Shown here piece after piece: positions 12,369-23,696 of a stretch of DNA of 64,000 bases. This DNA is from Roseovarius sp. GTDB lineage: Bacteria > Pseudomonadota > Alphaproteobacteria > Rhodobacterales > Rhodobacteraceae. Positions within the stretch are counted from its first letter, which is position 1; every line of letters starts with the position of its first letter. The position numbers and the translations under genes are program-made. The stretch lies in assembly GCF_027019125.1 (NCBI RefSeq), contig NZ_JALUXE010000030.1:434001-498000 (forward strand), read 5' to 3'. The notes below the pieces were generated by a model. It ran no database searches and was not told the DNA's origin. It worked only from the letters and a program-made list of their open reading frames with translations.

Positions 12369-13568
12369 ATGACAGAGAGATTCACAGGCAATTTCACGCA
12401 ACAGGAACCGATCCCTGAAGAGGGGATCGCGGCGGCGCTCGACGTGCTGCGGTCGGGCCGGTTGCATCGGTATAACCTTGTGGGCGAGGAGGCGGGCGAG
12501 GTGGCCGCGCTCGAGCGCGAATTCGCGGCCTACACCGGCGCGCGCTATGCCCTCGCCGTCACCTCGGGCGGTTATGCCATGGCCACGGCGCTGCGCGCGC
12601 TGGGGGTGGGGCCGGGGGACAGGGTGTTGACCAATGCCTTTACGCTTGCCCCTGTGCCGGGGTCGATTGCCAGCGTGGGGGCGGTGCCGGTCTTTGTGGG
12701 TGTCACCGAGGCGTTGACGATTGATCTGGAGGATCTGGCGGCCAAGGTTGGGGATGCCAAGGTGCTGATGCTGAGCCATATGCGCGGGCATCTGGTGGAT
12801 ATGGACGCGCTGATGGCGATTTGTGACGCGGCCGGTGTGACCGTGATCGAGGATTGCGCGCATACGATGGGGGCGGCGTGGCGCGGCATCCCGTCGGGGC
12901 GTTGGGGCAAGATCGGGTGTTATTCCACCCAGACCTACAAGCATATGAATTCCGGCGAGGGCGGGTTCCTGATCACCGACGATGACGAGGTGATGGCGCG
13001 GGCGGTGATCCTGTCGGGGTCCTACATGCTCTATGCGCGCCACGGCGTCGTGCCGCCTGCGGAGGTGTTCGAACGGGTCAAATACGACACGCCCAACGTG
13101 TCGGGGCGGATGGACCATCTGCGCGCGGCGATTCTGAGGCCGCAATTGCGCGCGCTGGACGCGAAATGCGACAAGTGGAACGCGCGGTACCGCGTGGTCG
13201 AGGAGGGCCTGCGCGGCACGCCGGGGTTGACGGTGGTGGAGCGCGCCGAGGCGGAGCGCTATGTTGGCTCGTCCATCCAGTTCCTGTTGCTGGATTGGGA
13301 CGGCGGGCGGATCGCCGAGGTCTTGAAGCGCTGCCTGTCGCGCGGCGTCGAGTTGAAATGGTTTGGCGGGGCGGAGCCTGTGGGCTTTACCAGCCGCTAT
13401 GACAGCTGGCGCTATGCGCCGTCCGCGCCGATGCCCAAGAGCGACCGCATCCTGCGCGGCATAGTCGATATGCGCCTGCCGCTGACCTTTAGCCTAGAGG
13501 ATTGCGCCCAGATCGCGCGGATCATCCGGGCCGAGGTGGGCGCGGTGTATCAGGCGCAGGGCGCTTAG
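12369..13568 (+). CDS. DegT/DnrJ/EryC1/StrS family PLP-dependent aminotransferase
   Basis: VIEDCAHTMGAAW and PLP-lysine context STQTYKHMNSGEGGF. Confidence 0.88.
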   Translation: MTERFTGNFTQQEPIPEEGIAAALDVLRSGRLHRYNLVGEEAGEVAALEREFAAYTGARYALAVTSGGYAMATALRALGVGPGDRVLTNAFTLAPVPGSIASVGAVPVFVGVTEALTIDLEDLAAKVGDAKVLMLSHMRGHLVDMDALMAICDAAGVTVIEDCAHTMGAAWRGIPSGRWGKIGCYSTQTYKHMNSGEGGFLITDDDEVMARAVILSGSYMLYARHGVVPPAEVFERVKYDTPNVSGRMDHLRAAILRPQLRALDAKCDKWNARYRVVEEGLRGTPGLTVVERAEAERYVGSSIQFLLLDWDGGRIAEVLKRCLSRGVELKWFGGAEPVGFTSRYDSWRYAPSAPMPKSDRILRGIVDMRLPLTFSLEDCAQIARIIRAEVGAVYQAQGA

Positions 13569-13604
13569 GGCGCGCGGCCCAAGGGGTGTGTCGGCCAGAT
13601 GGTT

Positions 13605-14462
13605 TCAGCGTTTTGCGAGAAAGTCCTGCAGGGCTTGCGCGGTTTCCTGTGGGGCGGTGTCGGGAAAGAAATGGCCACCCGGTAGGGCGCGGGCGGTCAT
13701 GTCGGTGCATTTCGTGGCCCATGTTGCGGGGACATCGTAGTGTTTGGCCATGGCCCCGGAGGCCCCATAGAGGATGCGGGTGGGGCAGGTGATTTGCGCC
13801 GTGGCATCGGCGCTGTCATCGGCCATGTCCAAGGTGAGTGTGGCGCGGTAGTCGTTGCACATGCCGCGGATCGTGTCGGGATCGTGCCAGGCGGCGCGGT
13901 ATTGCGCCAGTTGGGCCGCGTCGAAATCCGTCAGCTGTGCGCCGCCCCAGCCGAGCAGGCAGGACGTGAAATAGCGCTCTGGATCGGCGGCGATCATCTG
14001 ATCGGGAAAGGGGGCGGGCTGGGCGAGAAAGAACCAGTGATAATAGGATTTTGCCACCTGCCAGCGCAGGTCCGACAGCAGGGTATGGGTCGGAATGATA
14101 TCCATCAGGCAGAGCGACGTGACGCGGGTTGGGGCATCGAGCGTCAGGCGATGGGCGACGCGCGCACCGCGGTCATGGCCAATCAGATCGAACCTGTGAT
14201 GGCCAAGGCTGTCCATCAGGGAGGTCATCTGCGCGGCCATGGCGCGAAAGCTGTAGGCAGAGAGATCGTGCGGTTTGGCCGAGTCGCCATAGCCGGGCAG
14301 GTCGGGGCAGATCACGGTGTGGCTCTGCGCGAGCGCGGGCGCGATGTGCGCCCACATGGCGCGGGTCTGCGGAAAGCCGTGCAGAAGCAGCAACGGCGGG
14401 CCCTCGCCGCCGATGCTGCAGGCGAGGGGGCCGTGGCGCTGACCGGTGAAGCCGGGGATCAT
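13605..14462 (-). CDS. Alpha/beta hydrolase (haloacetate dehalogenase-like)
   Basis: LLLLHGFPQTRAMW, nucleophile elbow GHDRGARVAHRL. Confidence 0.85.
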   Translation of the reverse strand: MIPGFTGQRHGPLACSIGGEGPPLLLLHGFPQTRAMWAHIAPALAQSHTVICPDLPGYGDSAKPHDLSAYSFRAMAAQMTSLMDSLGHHRFDLIGHDRGARVAHRLTLDAPTRVTSLCLMDIIPTHTLLSDLRWQVAKSYYHWFFLAQPAPFPDQMIAADPERYFTSCLLGWGGAQLTDFDAAQLAQYRAAWHDPDTIRGMCNDYRATLTLDMADDSADATAQITCPTRILYGASGAMAKHYDVPATWATKCTDMTARALPGGHFFPDTAPQETAQALQDFLAKR

Positions 14463-15847
14463 TGCGCCAGCGCGTCGAGCACCCGTGCCCAGCTTCGGAT
14501 GCCTTTGTGAAAGCTCTGGACGTTGTATTTCTCGTTGGGCGAGTGGATGGCGTCATCCTCTTGGGCAAAGCCGATGAGCATGGCGTCAAGGCCGAGGATC
14601 TCCTTGAAAAACCCGGCGATGGGGATGGAGCCGCCCATGCCGGTAAAGACCGCCTCGCGCGCCCATTCGTCCGAGAGCGCCTGACGGGCGGCCTCGAATT
14701 CGGGACGGTTGATGTTCATCACCGCCGCGGGCGAGCCGTCGAGATCCTGATTCCAGGTGATCTTGGCATCGGGCGAGAGGCGATCCTCGACGTGTTTGCG
14801 GACCTTTTGGCGGAGTTTGTCGGGGTCCATGTCGCCGACAAGGCGGCAGGTCAGTTTGCAATGTGCCTCTGACGGAATCACCGTTTTGGTGCCTGCGCCC
14901 TGATAGCCGCCCCAGAGGCCGTTGATTTCGAGCGTCGGGCGCGCCCATTGCTGGACGAGGGCGGAGTAGCCCGCCTCGCCATGGGCGCGGGTCATGCCCA
15001 CGGACGACAGGTAATCGTGTTCGTCGAAACCGCAGTTTTCCCACTGGCGCAGCAGGTCGGCGGGCACCTCGTGCACCCCTTCGTAGAAGCCTTCGACCGC
15101 GACGCGTCCGGTCTCGTCGTGGAAGGATGCGATGAGCCGCGAGATTTCGCGCAAGGGGTTGAGGGCAGGGCCGCCATAATGGCCCGAGTGCAGGTCGATG
15201 CGCGGGCCGGTTATGGTGAATTCATCCTTGAGCATGCCGCGCAGTTGCGAGGCGATGGAGGGCACGCCGGGCGCGACCATGGAGGTATCGCAGATGAGCG
15301 CGAGGTCTGCGCCGAGTTCGGCGGCGTTGTCGCGCATGAAGGGGATGAGCGAGGGCGAGCCTGATTCCTCTTCGCCCTCGAAGAAGAAGGTGATGCGGCA
15401 GGGCAGTGCGCCGGTCACGTCGCGATAGGCGCGGCAGGCCTCGACGAAGGTCATGAGTTGGCCCTTGTCATCGGAGGCCCCGCGCGCCCGGATCACTTTT
15501 CCGTGCGGGGTGTCCTGAATTTCAGGCGCGAAGGGATCCGTGTGCCAGAGCGCCAGAGGGTCGACCGGCTGCACATCGTAATGCCCATAGAACAGCAGGT
15601 GCGGCCCCGAGCCCCCCGCTGGTCCGTCGATATGACCCACGACCATGGGGCGGCCCGGGGTTGCGCGTTTTTCTGCATGCACGCCAAGGCTTTGCAGGTC
15701 TGCCACCAGCCAATCGGCGGCCGCCTCGCAATCCGCCGCATAGGCGGGATCGGTCGAAATCGAGGGGATGCGCAAGAGCCCGGTCAGACGGTCGAGGGCG
15801 GCGGGCAATTGGTCGTCGATGCGGGAAAGAACGGCGGAAAGCGACAT
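14459..15847 (-). CDS. M20 family metallo-dipeptidase
   Basis: LLFYGHYDVQPVDPLALW, RGASDDKGQLMT, FFFEGEEESGSPSL motifs. Confidence 0.92.
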   Translation of the reverse strand: MSLSAVLSRIDDQLPAALDRLTGLLRIPSISTDPAYAADCEAAADWLVADLQSLGVHAEKRATPGRPMVVGHIDGPAGGSGPHLLFYGHYDVQPVDPLALWHTDPFAPEIQDTPHGKVIRARGASDDKGQLMTFVEACRAYRDVTGALPCRITFFFEGEEESGSPSLIPFMRDNAAELGADLALICDTSMVAPGVPSIASQLRGMLKDEFTITGPRIDLHSGHYGGPALNPLREISRLIASFHDETGRVAVEGFYEGVHEVPADLLRQWENCGFDEHDYLSSVGMTRAHGEAGYSALVQQWARPTLEINGLWGGYQGAGTKTVIPSEAHCKLTCRLVGDMDPDKLRQKVRKHVEDRLSPDAKITWNQDLDGSPAAVMNINRPEFEAARQALSDEWAREAVFTGMGGSIPIAGFFKEILGLDAMLIGFAQEDDAIHSPNEKYNVQSFHKGIRSWARVLDALAQ

Positions 15848-15914
15848 GGCGGGCCTTTGGGTTTGAGTATTGTCGCGCGTGAGGGTATCAGGCCAATCGG
15901 TGCTGTCCAGTCAC

Positions 15915-15928
15915 TTGACCCAGGTCAA
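15915..15928. promoter_or_regulatory. FNR/FnrL-type site upstream of hemA (TTGACCCAGGTCAA)
   Basis: Perfect TTGAC-N4-GTCAA dyad in the hemA upstream region. Confidence 0.6.
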
Positions 15929-16078
15929 GGAGCGGGGCAGCGTCAATTTGTAACCTGTTGCGTGAAGGGAATGTGTTTTATATGCATTCCAAATATTGAA
16001 TAGGTGGTGCACCCCGCCGCGCAAGACCCGATAGGCGGTTGGCCCCGTCGCTCGGTGACGATCAGGAAGGAAACGCCA

Positions 16079-17308
16079 GTGGATTACGAAGCCAAGCTGG
16101 ATCAGGCGATCGACCGTTTGCACAAGGAAGGTCGCTATCGCACCTTTATCGACATCGAACGGAAGAACGGAAATTTCCCTCACGCGATATGGCGCAAGCC
16201 GGATGGCGCGGAGCAGCCGATCACGGTCTGGTGTGGCAATGATTATCTGGGGATGGGCCAGCATCCGGTTGTCCTGAGCGCGATGCACGAGGCGATTGAC
16301 GCCACGGGGGCCGGATCGGGCGGCACACGCAACATTTCCGGCACGACCGTTTACCACAAGCGGCTCGAGGCGGAATTGGCCGATCTGCATGGCAAGGAAG
16401 CGGCGCTGCTCTTTACTTCGGCCTATATCGCCAATGACGCGACGCTGAGCACGCTGCCCAAGCTCTTTCCCGGGTTGATCATCTATTCCGATGCGCTGAA
16501 CCATGCCAGCATGATCGAGGGCGTGCGCCGCAACGGGGGCGCCAAGCGGATTTTCCGGCATAACGATGTAGAGCATCTGCGCGAGTTGATGGCGGCGGAT
16601 GATCCTGCCGCGCCCAAGCTGATTGCCTTTGAAAGCGTCTATTCGATGGACGGGGATTTCGGCCCCATCGAGGCGATTTGCGATCTGGCGGACGAATTTG
16701 GCGCGCTGACCTATATCGACGAGGTCCATGCGGTGGGCATGTATGGCGCGCGCGGGGCTGGGATTTGCGAGCGGGACCGCTTGATGCATCGTCTGGATAT
16801 CATCAACGGCACGCTGGCCAAGGCCTATGGCGTGATGGGCGGCTATATCGCGGCCTCGGCCAAGATGTGCGACGCGGTCCGCTCTTATGCGCCCGGTTTC
16901 ATTTTCTCGACCTCGCTGGCCCCGGCACTGGCGGCGGGGGCCACGGCCTCGGTCGCGTTCCTCAAGACGGCCGAGGGGCAAAAGCTGCGCGATGCGCATC
17001 AGACCCAGGCGAAAATCCTCAAGACGCGCCTCAAGGGCATGGGCCTTCCGATGATCGACCATGGCAGCCATATCGTGCCGGTGATCGTGGGCGACCCGGT
17101 GCATACCAAGAAGCTGAGCGACATGCTGCTCGAGGGCTATGGCATCTATGTGCAGCCGATCAATTTCCCGACCGTGCCGCGCGGCACCGAGCGGCTGCGC
17201 TTTACCCCCTCGCCGGTGCATGGGCCCAAGGAGATGGATGCGCTGGTGCGCGCGATGGATGAGCTATGGAGCCATTGTGCGCTGAATCGCGCCGAATTGG
17301 CGGGCTGA
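16079..17308 (+). CDS. hemA: 5-aminolevulinate synthase (GTG start)
   Basis: [21 protein letters not shown]...[22 protein letters not shown]. Confidence 0.96.
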   Translation: MDYEAKLDQAIDRLHKEGRYRTFIDIERKNGNFPHAIWRKPDGAEQPITVWCGNDYLGMGQHPVVLSAMHEAIDATGAGSGGTRNISGTTVYHKRLEAELADLHGKEAALLFTSAYIANDATLSTLPKLFPGLIIYSDALNHASMIEGVRRNGGAKRIFRHNDVEHLRELMAADDPAAPKLIAFESVYSMDGDFGPIEAICDLADEFGALTYIDEVHAVGMYGARGAGICERDRLMHRLDIINGTLAKAYGVMGGYIAASAKMCDAVRSYAPGFIFSTSLAPALAAGATASVAFLKTAEGQKLRDAHQTQAKILKTRLKGMGLPMIDHGSHIVPVIVGDPVHTKKLSDMLLEGYGIYVQPINFPTVPRGTERLRFTPSPVHGPKEMDALVRAMDELWSHCALNRAELAG

Positions 17309-17423
17309 TCTCTCTGCGCGTGCATTATACCTTGCCTTGTGTTACCGTCTGATAAAGAAAAGTTCAGAGCTCGAATCGGGACATTCGGGCAGCTGGGCAA
17401 GACACTCGAGAGGCAGGGGGCGC

Positions 17424-18656
17424 ATGATCGGGCGGCGATTTTCGCGGAAGGCCGAAGTTGAGGAAGTTGAAGCCAAAGGCTTTGACGCCTTCGAGTTACG
17501 CCTTGGCGATCTGATGCGCGGCGAGCGTGCGACGCTTGGCAAATCCCTTCTGGATGTCGAACGCGAGTTGCGGATCAAGGCCAATTACGTGGCCGCAATC
17601 GAGAATTGCGATCCGTCTGCCTTTGATACCCCCGGTTTCATTCCCGGGTATGTCCGGTCCTATGCGCGCTATCTGGGGATGGACCCGGATCAGGCGTTCA
17701 AGGCGTTTTGCGAGGAATCCGGATTCTCCATCGCGCATGGCATGTCGGCGGAGGCATCGTCGATCCGCAAGGCGGGCCCGGTCAAGCAGCGCAAAGCAGC
17801 GATGCAGGATCCGCTGATGTCGCCCAACACGCCGTTTCTGCCCGCCTCGGAGAGTTTCCTGTCGCGGATCGAGCCCGGAGCGATCGGATCGGCCTTTGTG
17901 CTGGTCGCGTTGATCGGGGCGATCGGCTATGGCGGATGGAGCGTGTTGCGACAGGTGCAGCAGGTGCAGCTTGCGCCGGTGGAAAATACCCCGGTGGTCC
18001 TTGCCGACCTGGATCCGCTGAGCGGGGCCACGGCGGCAGAAACGGACGCGGGCGAGGATGCCGCATCGGGCGTCTTTCAGCCGCCGCGCGACGAGCGGTT
18101 GAGCCGCCTCTATCGCCCCAAGGCGCTGGATGTGCCGGTGATGGTGGCGCGGGATGCGCCGATTTCCACGCTGGACCCGCGCGAAGTGGGCACGCTGAGC
18201 CCGGTCGCACCGGAAGCGGATCGCGACAGCGGTATCGCGCTGGCACTGCGCGAGGCGCAGGAGTTTGACGCACCGGGCCCGAACCGGCCACAGGTGGTGG
18301 CGGGAGCCATGGCCGAGGTGCAGGTGGTCGCGGTGCGCCCGGCATGGGTGCGGGTGCGCGCCGCCGATGGCAGCGTGATCTACGAGGGTATTCTGAACGC
18401 GGGCGACAGCTATGCCGTGCCCGCGACAGAGGAGCCGCCGACGCTGCGCGTTGGCGAATCGGGTGCCATCTATTTCGCGGTCAATGGTCAGCATTACGGG
18501 CCTGCGGGCACGCGCGGGGCTGTGACCTCGGGGCTGGCGCTGACGGCAGAGGAATTGACCGGGCGCTATGCCTTGGCCGATCTCGAGTCCGATCAGGACC
18601 TGATGCGTTATGTCGCCGAGGCCGAGATCGCGCCTGAGGCAGCACCGCAGCAATAA
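17424..18656 (+). CDS. RodZ-like HTH protein with C-terminal DUF4115 domain
   Basis: N-terminal HTH ([29 protein letters not shown]...[11 protein letters not shown]), TM segment, C-terminal [23 protein letters not shown]. Confidence 0.88.
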   Translation: MIGRRFSRKAEVEEVEAKGFDAFELRLGDLMRGERATLGKSLLDVERELRIKANYVAAIENCDPSAFDTPGFIPGYVRSYARYLGMDPDQAFKAFCEESGFSIAHGMSAEASSIRKAGPVKQRKAAMQDPLMSPNTPFLPASESFLSRIEPGAIGSAFVLVALIGAIGYGGWSVLRQVQQVQLAPVENTPVVLADLDPLSGATAAETDAGEDAASGVFQPPRDERLSRLYRPKALDVPVMVARDAPISTLDPREVGTLSPVAPEADRDSGIALALREAQEFDAPGPNRPQVVAGAMAEVQVVAVRPAWVRVRAADGSVIYEGILNAGDSYAVPATEEPPTLRVGESGAIYFAVNGQHYGPAGTRGAVTSGLALTAEELTGRYALADLESDQDLMRYVAEAEIAPEAAPQQ

Positions 18657-18736
18657 GCCACACGCGATTGCCGCGAACCCCGGCACGGTCTATCGTGCGG
18701 GGAACAGTCACCTTAAGTCGAATGGGGTCAGACGCG

Positions 18737-19864
18737 ATGTCGCTCAATCATATCCGCCCGTGGCGCAATATCTATCGCCGCAAATCCCGTCAGATCATGG
18801 TGGGCAATGTGCCGGTCGGGGGGGACGCCCCGATTTCGGTGCAGACCATGACCAACACGCTGACCACGGATGTGGCGGGCACGGTGGCACAGGTGCAGGC
18901 GGCGGCAGAGGCGGGAGCGGATATCGTCCGGGTGTCGGTGCCGGACGAGGCAAGTGCGCGGGCGCTGAAAGAGATCGTGCGCGAAAGCCCGGTGCCAATT
19001 GTGGCCGACATTCATTTCCATTACCGGCGCGGGATCGAGGCGGCAGAGGCGGGGGCCGCCTGTCTGCGGATCAATCCGGGCAATATCGGCGATGAAAAGC
19101 GGGTGCGCGAGGTGATTGCCGCGGCGCGGGATCATGGCTGTTCGATGCGGATCGGCGTCAATGCCGGGTCACTGGAAAAGCATCTCCTGGACAAATACGG
19201 CGAGCCGTGCCCGGATGCGATGGTCGAGTCCGGGTTGGCGCATATCCGTATCCTGCAAGACAATGATTTCCACGAGTTCAAGATCAGTGTGAAAGCCTCG
19301 GATGTGTTCATGGCCGCTGCTGCCTATCAGCAATTGGCCGAGGTCACCGATGCGCCGATTCACCTGGGCATCACCGAGGCGGGCGGGCTCATGTCGGGCA
19401 CGATCAAGAGCGCGATCGGTCTGGGCAATCTCTTGTGGATGGGGATTGGCGACACGATCCGGGTTTCCCTCAGCGCCGATCCGGTGGAAGAGGTCAAGGT
19501 GGGCTATGAGATCCTGAAATCTCTGGGCCTGCGGCATCGCGGGGTCAATATCATCTCTTGCCCGTCCTGCGCGCGGCAGGGCTTTGACGTGATCAAGACG
19601 GTCGAGGCGCTGGAAAAGCGGCTGGAGCATATCAAGACACCGATGAGCCTGAGCATCATCGGCTGCGTGGTGAACGGCCCCGGTGAAGCGCTGATGACCG
19701 ATGTCGGCTTTACCGGCGGGGGCGCGGGGCATGGCATGGTCTATCTCGCGGGCAAGCAGAGCCACCGGTTGGACAATGACCAGATGATCGAGCACATCGT
19801 CGAACAGGTCGAGCGGCGGGCAGCCGAGATCGACGCGGAAGAGGCGGCGCGGGCGGCGGAGTAG
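18737..19864 (+). CDS. ispG: 4-hydroxy-3-methylbut-2-enyl diphosphate synthase IspG
   Basis: [35 protein letters not shown]. Confidence 0.97.
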   Translation: MSLNHIRPWRNIYRRKSRQIMVGNVPVGGDAPISVQTMTNTLTTDVAGTVAQVQAAAEAGADIVRVSVPDEASARALKEIVRESPVPIVADIHFHYRRGIEAAEAGAACLRINPGNIGDEKRVREVIAAARDHGCSMRIGVNAGSLEKHLLDKYGEPCPDAMVESGLAHIRILQDNDFHEFKISVKASDVFMAAAAYQQLAEVTDAPIHLGITEAGGLMSGTIKSAIGLGNLLWMGIGDTIRVSLSADPVEEVKVGYEILKSLGLRHRGVNIISCPSCARQGFDVIKTVEALEKRLEHIKTPMSLSIIGCVVNGPGEALMTDVGFTGGGAGHGMVYLAGKQSHRLDNDQMIEHIVEQVERRAAEIDAEEAARAAE

Positions 19865-19889
19865 CGCGGGCGTTGCTGCGGCTGCGTGA

Positions 19890-21239
<1,350 letters not shown>

Positions 21240-21252
21240 GCGGGCGCGCGAC

Positions 21253-21308
21253 GGGGACGGAAAATTGAAAATTTTCCGGGGCGGAATTTTTTCAAAATTC
21301 CGGTCCCC
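21253..21308. repeat. Intergenic two-hairpin palindromic element (possible three-way junction) after eno
   Basis: GGGGAC-[GGAAAATT gaa AATTTTCC]-ggggc-[GGAATTTT ttc AAAATTCC]-g-GTCCCC; both inner 8-bp arms perfect. Confidence 0.75.
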
Positions 21309-21393
21309 CCTGCGCGGTGCTTTTGTTTTTCGCAGATTGGTTTTAGGCTTGGCCAAGGCGCACTGAGGCGTCTTGGCCCGGAGGCGGTCTGGC

Positions 21394-22707
21394 ATGGGAA
21401 TCGACGATCTGCGCAAGGATGTGGGCGACCAGACCTGGGTCGATGTGTTGCGCGCCATGGACCGGACCTATGCTGAACTGGTCGATTACCAGGAGCAGCT
21501 TGAGAGCCGCAATGCGGAGTTGACCAATCTGCGGCATTTCCTGTCGTCGATCATGGTGTCGATCAGCGATTACCTGGTGGTGGCTGACAAGCATGGCACG
21601 ATTGCCGATGCGAGCGCGTCCTTTTGCACGCTGGTCGGAATCGAGGTGGCCGATCTGGTGGGGCGGCCCCTGCGCGATTTCGTGGCCGAGGCGGATACCG
21701 GGCGGTTGAGTGCCGCGATGGCCGAGACCGTGGCGCTGCGCCGCACCCATACGCAGAACGCCGATCTGGTGACGCCCAGCGGGCCTGAGCCTGTGGAATT
21801 CAGCATCGCGCCGCAACTGGACCGCCGCCGCAAGAGCACGGGTGTCGTGTTGACCGGGCGGCCACTCGGGGCGCTCAAGCGTGCCTATGCCGAGTTGGAG
21901 CGCAGCCATGAGGCGCTGAAACAGACCCAGGGGCAATTGGTGCGCAATGAAAAGATGGCCTCGCTAGGCCGATTGCTGGCCGGGGTGGCGCATGAGTTGA
22001 ACAACCCGATCAGCTTTGTCTACGCCAATACGCACACGCTGGAGAAATACCTCTCGCAATTCGAGACCTATTTCGAGCGGGTGCAGGCGGGGGCGAGCCG
22101 CGAGGAGCTGGTGGCGTTGCGCGAGGCGCTGAAGCTGGATCGCAACCTCAAGAACCTTGCCCAGGTGGTGCAGGGCGCGCGCGACGGCGCAGAGCGGGTG
22201 CGCGACATTGTCGAGGATCTGCGGCGGCTATCGGCGGATGGCGCGGGAGAGATGACCGATTTCGACCTGTTCGAGACCGCGCGCGTTGCCGTCAACTGGA
22301 TCGAACGGGGGGCGAAATCCGATCTGCGGACCAGCTATTCGGGGGAGGCGCCCTGTTTGGTGCGGGGGCGGCCGGGGCATATCCAGCAGGTGTTGATGAA
22401 CCTCGTGCAAAACGCGGTGGATGCGATGGAGGGCATGGCGGACCCGGCGCTGCGGCTTGACCTGCGCTACGAGGGCGCGCGCGCGGTTCTGGAGATATGC
22501 GACAGCGGGCCGGGGATACCGGCGTCGGAGGTGCCGTCGATCTTTGATCCGTTCTTCACCACCAAGGAGGTGGGCAAGGGCACGGGCCTCGGCCTGTCGA
22601 TCTCGCACAAGATTGTCGAGGAGCATGGCGGCACGCTGGAACTGGTCGAGCGGGCGGGACCGGGGGCGTGTTTCCGCCTCAGTCTGCCACGCGGGGGGAC
22701 GGCATGA
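21394..22707 (+). CDS. hupT: PAS-domain sensor histidine kinase HupT
   Basis: PAS then H-box GVAHELNNPISF and ATPase motifs (NLVQNAVDAM, DSGPGIP, GTGLGLSIS); immediately upstream of hupUV. Confidence 0.92.
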   Translation: MGIDDLRKDVGDQTWVDVLRAMDRTYAELVDYQEQLESRNAELTNLRHFLSSIMVSISDYLVVADKHGTIADASASFCTLVGIEVADLVGRPLRDFVAEADTGRLSAAMAETVALRRTHTQNADLVTPSGPEPVEFSIAPQLDRRRKSTGVVLTGRPLGALKRAYAELERSHEALKQTQGQLVRNEKMASLGRLLAGVAHELNNPISFVYANTHTLEKYLSQFETYFERVQAGASREELVALREALKLDRNLKNLAQVVQGARDGAERVRDIVEDLRRLSADGAGEMTDFDLFETARVAVNWIERGAKSDLRTSYSGEAPCLVRGRPGHIQQVLMNLVQNAVDAMEGMADPALRLDLRYEGARAVLEICDSGPGIPASEVPSIFDPFFTTKEVGKGTGLGLSISHKIVEEHGGTLELVERAGPGACFRLSLPRGGTA

Positions 22708-23696
22708 ACATTCTCTGGCTGCAATCGGGGGGCTGCGGGGGCTGCACCATGTCGCTCTTGTGTGCCGAGGATCCCAATGTGCTGGCGCTGCTGGCGGGGG
22801 CGGGGTTGGACTTTCTCTGGCATCCGACGCTGAGCGAGGCCACGGGCGCGCCGGTGCGGACGCTGCTTGAGGAGATACGCGAAGGGCGACAGGCGCTCGA
22901 CATTCTCTGTGTCGAGGGGTCGATTCTGCGCGGGCCCAATGGCACCGGGCGGTTTCACATGCTGGCGGGCACCGGGCGGTCGATGCTTGATTGGGTGCGT
23001 GATCTGGCACCGCGCGCGGGCCATGTGGTGGCGGTGGGCACCTGCGCCACCTATGGCGGTGTGACCTCTGCGGGCGAAAATCCCGCCGATGCGGTGGGGG
23101 TGCAATATGACGGGGCGCATCCGGGCGGCGCGCTGGCGGCTGATTTCCGGTCGCGTTCGGGCCTGCCGGTGATCAATGTGGCGGGCTGCCCGACTCATCC
23201 CGATTGGGTGACGGAGACGCTCTTGATGCTGGCGGCGGATGAGATGCACGAAGAGATGCTGGATGGCTACGGGCGGCCGAGGTTCTATGCCGATCATCTG
23301 GTGCATCACGCCTGTCCCAAGAACGAGTTCTACGAGTACAAGGCGAGTGCCACGCATCTGTCGGAGATGGGCTGCATGATGGAGCATCTGGGCTGCGTGG
23401 GCACGCAGGCGGTGGGCGATTGCAATATTCGCAGCTGGAACGGCGAGGGCAGTTGCACGCGGGCGGGATACCCTTGCATCAACTGCACCGCCCCGGAATT
23501 CGAGGAGCCGGGCCACGGCTTTGCCGAGACGCCGAAATTCGCGGGCATCCCGGTGGGTCTGCCCTCGGATATGCCGAAGGCGTGGTTCATGGCGCTGGCG
23601 AGCCTGTCCAAGGCCGCCACCCCGCCGCGCATCGCGCGCAATGCGGTGGCCGACCGGATCACCGTGCCCCCCAGCCTCAAGAAGCCCAAGCCATGA
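22704..23696 (+). CDS. hupU: Regulatory (H2-sensing) [NiFe]-hydrogenase small subunit HupU
   Basis: LQSGGCGGCTMSLL, C-terminal cluster ligands; no Tat signal or TM anchor. Confidence 0.93.
   Translation: MNILWLQSGGCGGCTMSLLCAEDPNVLALLAGAGLDFLWHPTLSEATGAPVRTLLEEIREGRQALDILCVEGSILRGPNGTGRFHMLAGTGRSMLDWVRDLAPRAGHVVAVGTCATYGGVTSAGENPADAVGVQYDGAHPGGALAADFRSRSGLPVINVAGCPTHPDWVTETLLMLAADEMHEEMLDGYGRPRFYADHLVHHACPKNEFYEYKASATHLSEMGCMMEHLGCVGTQAVGDCNIRSWNGEGSCTRAGYPCINCTAPEFEEPGHGFAETPKFAGIPVGLPSDMPKAWFMALASLSKAATPPRIARNAVADRITVPPSLKKPKP

Noticed and set aside
12369-13568. DegT-type aminotransferase as a marker of a sugar or antibiotic biosynthesis cluster
   Set aside because: Neighbours are gph, moaA, a hydrolase and a dipeptidase; no glycosyltransferases or nucleotide-sugar genes support a cluster.
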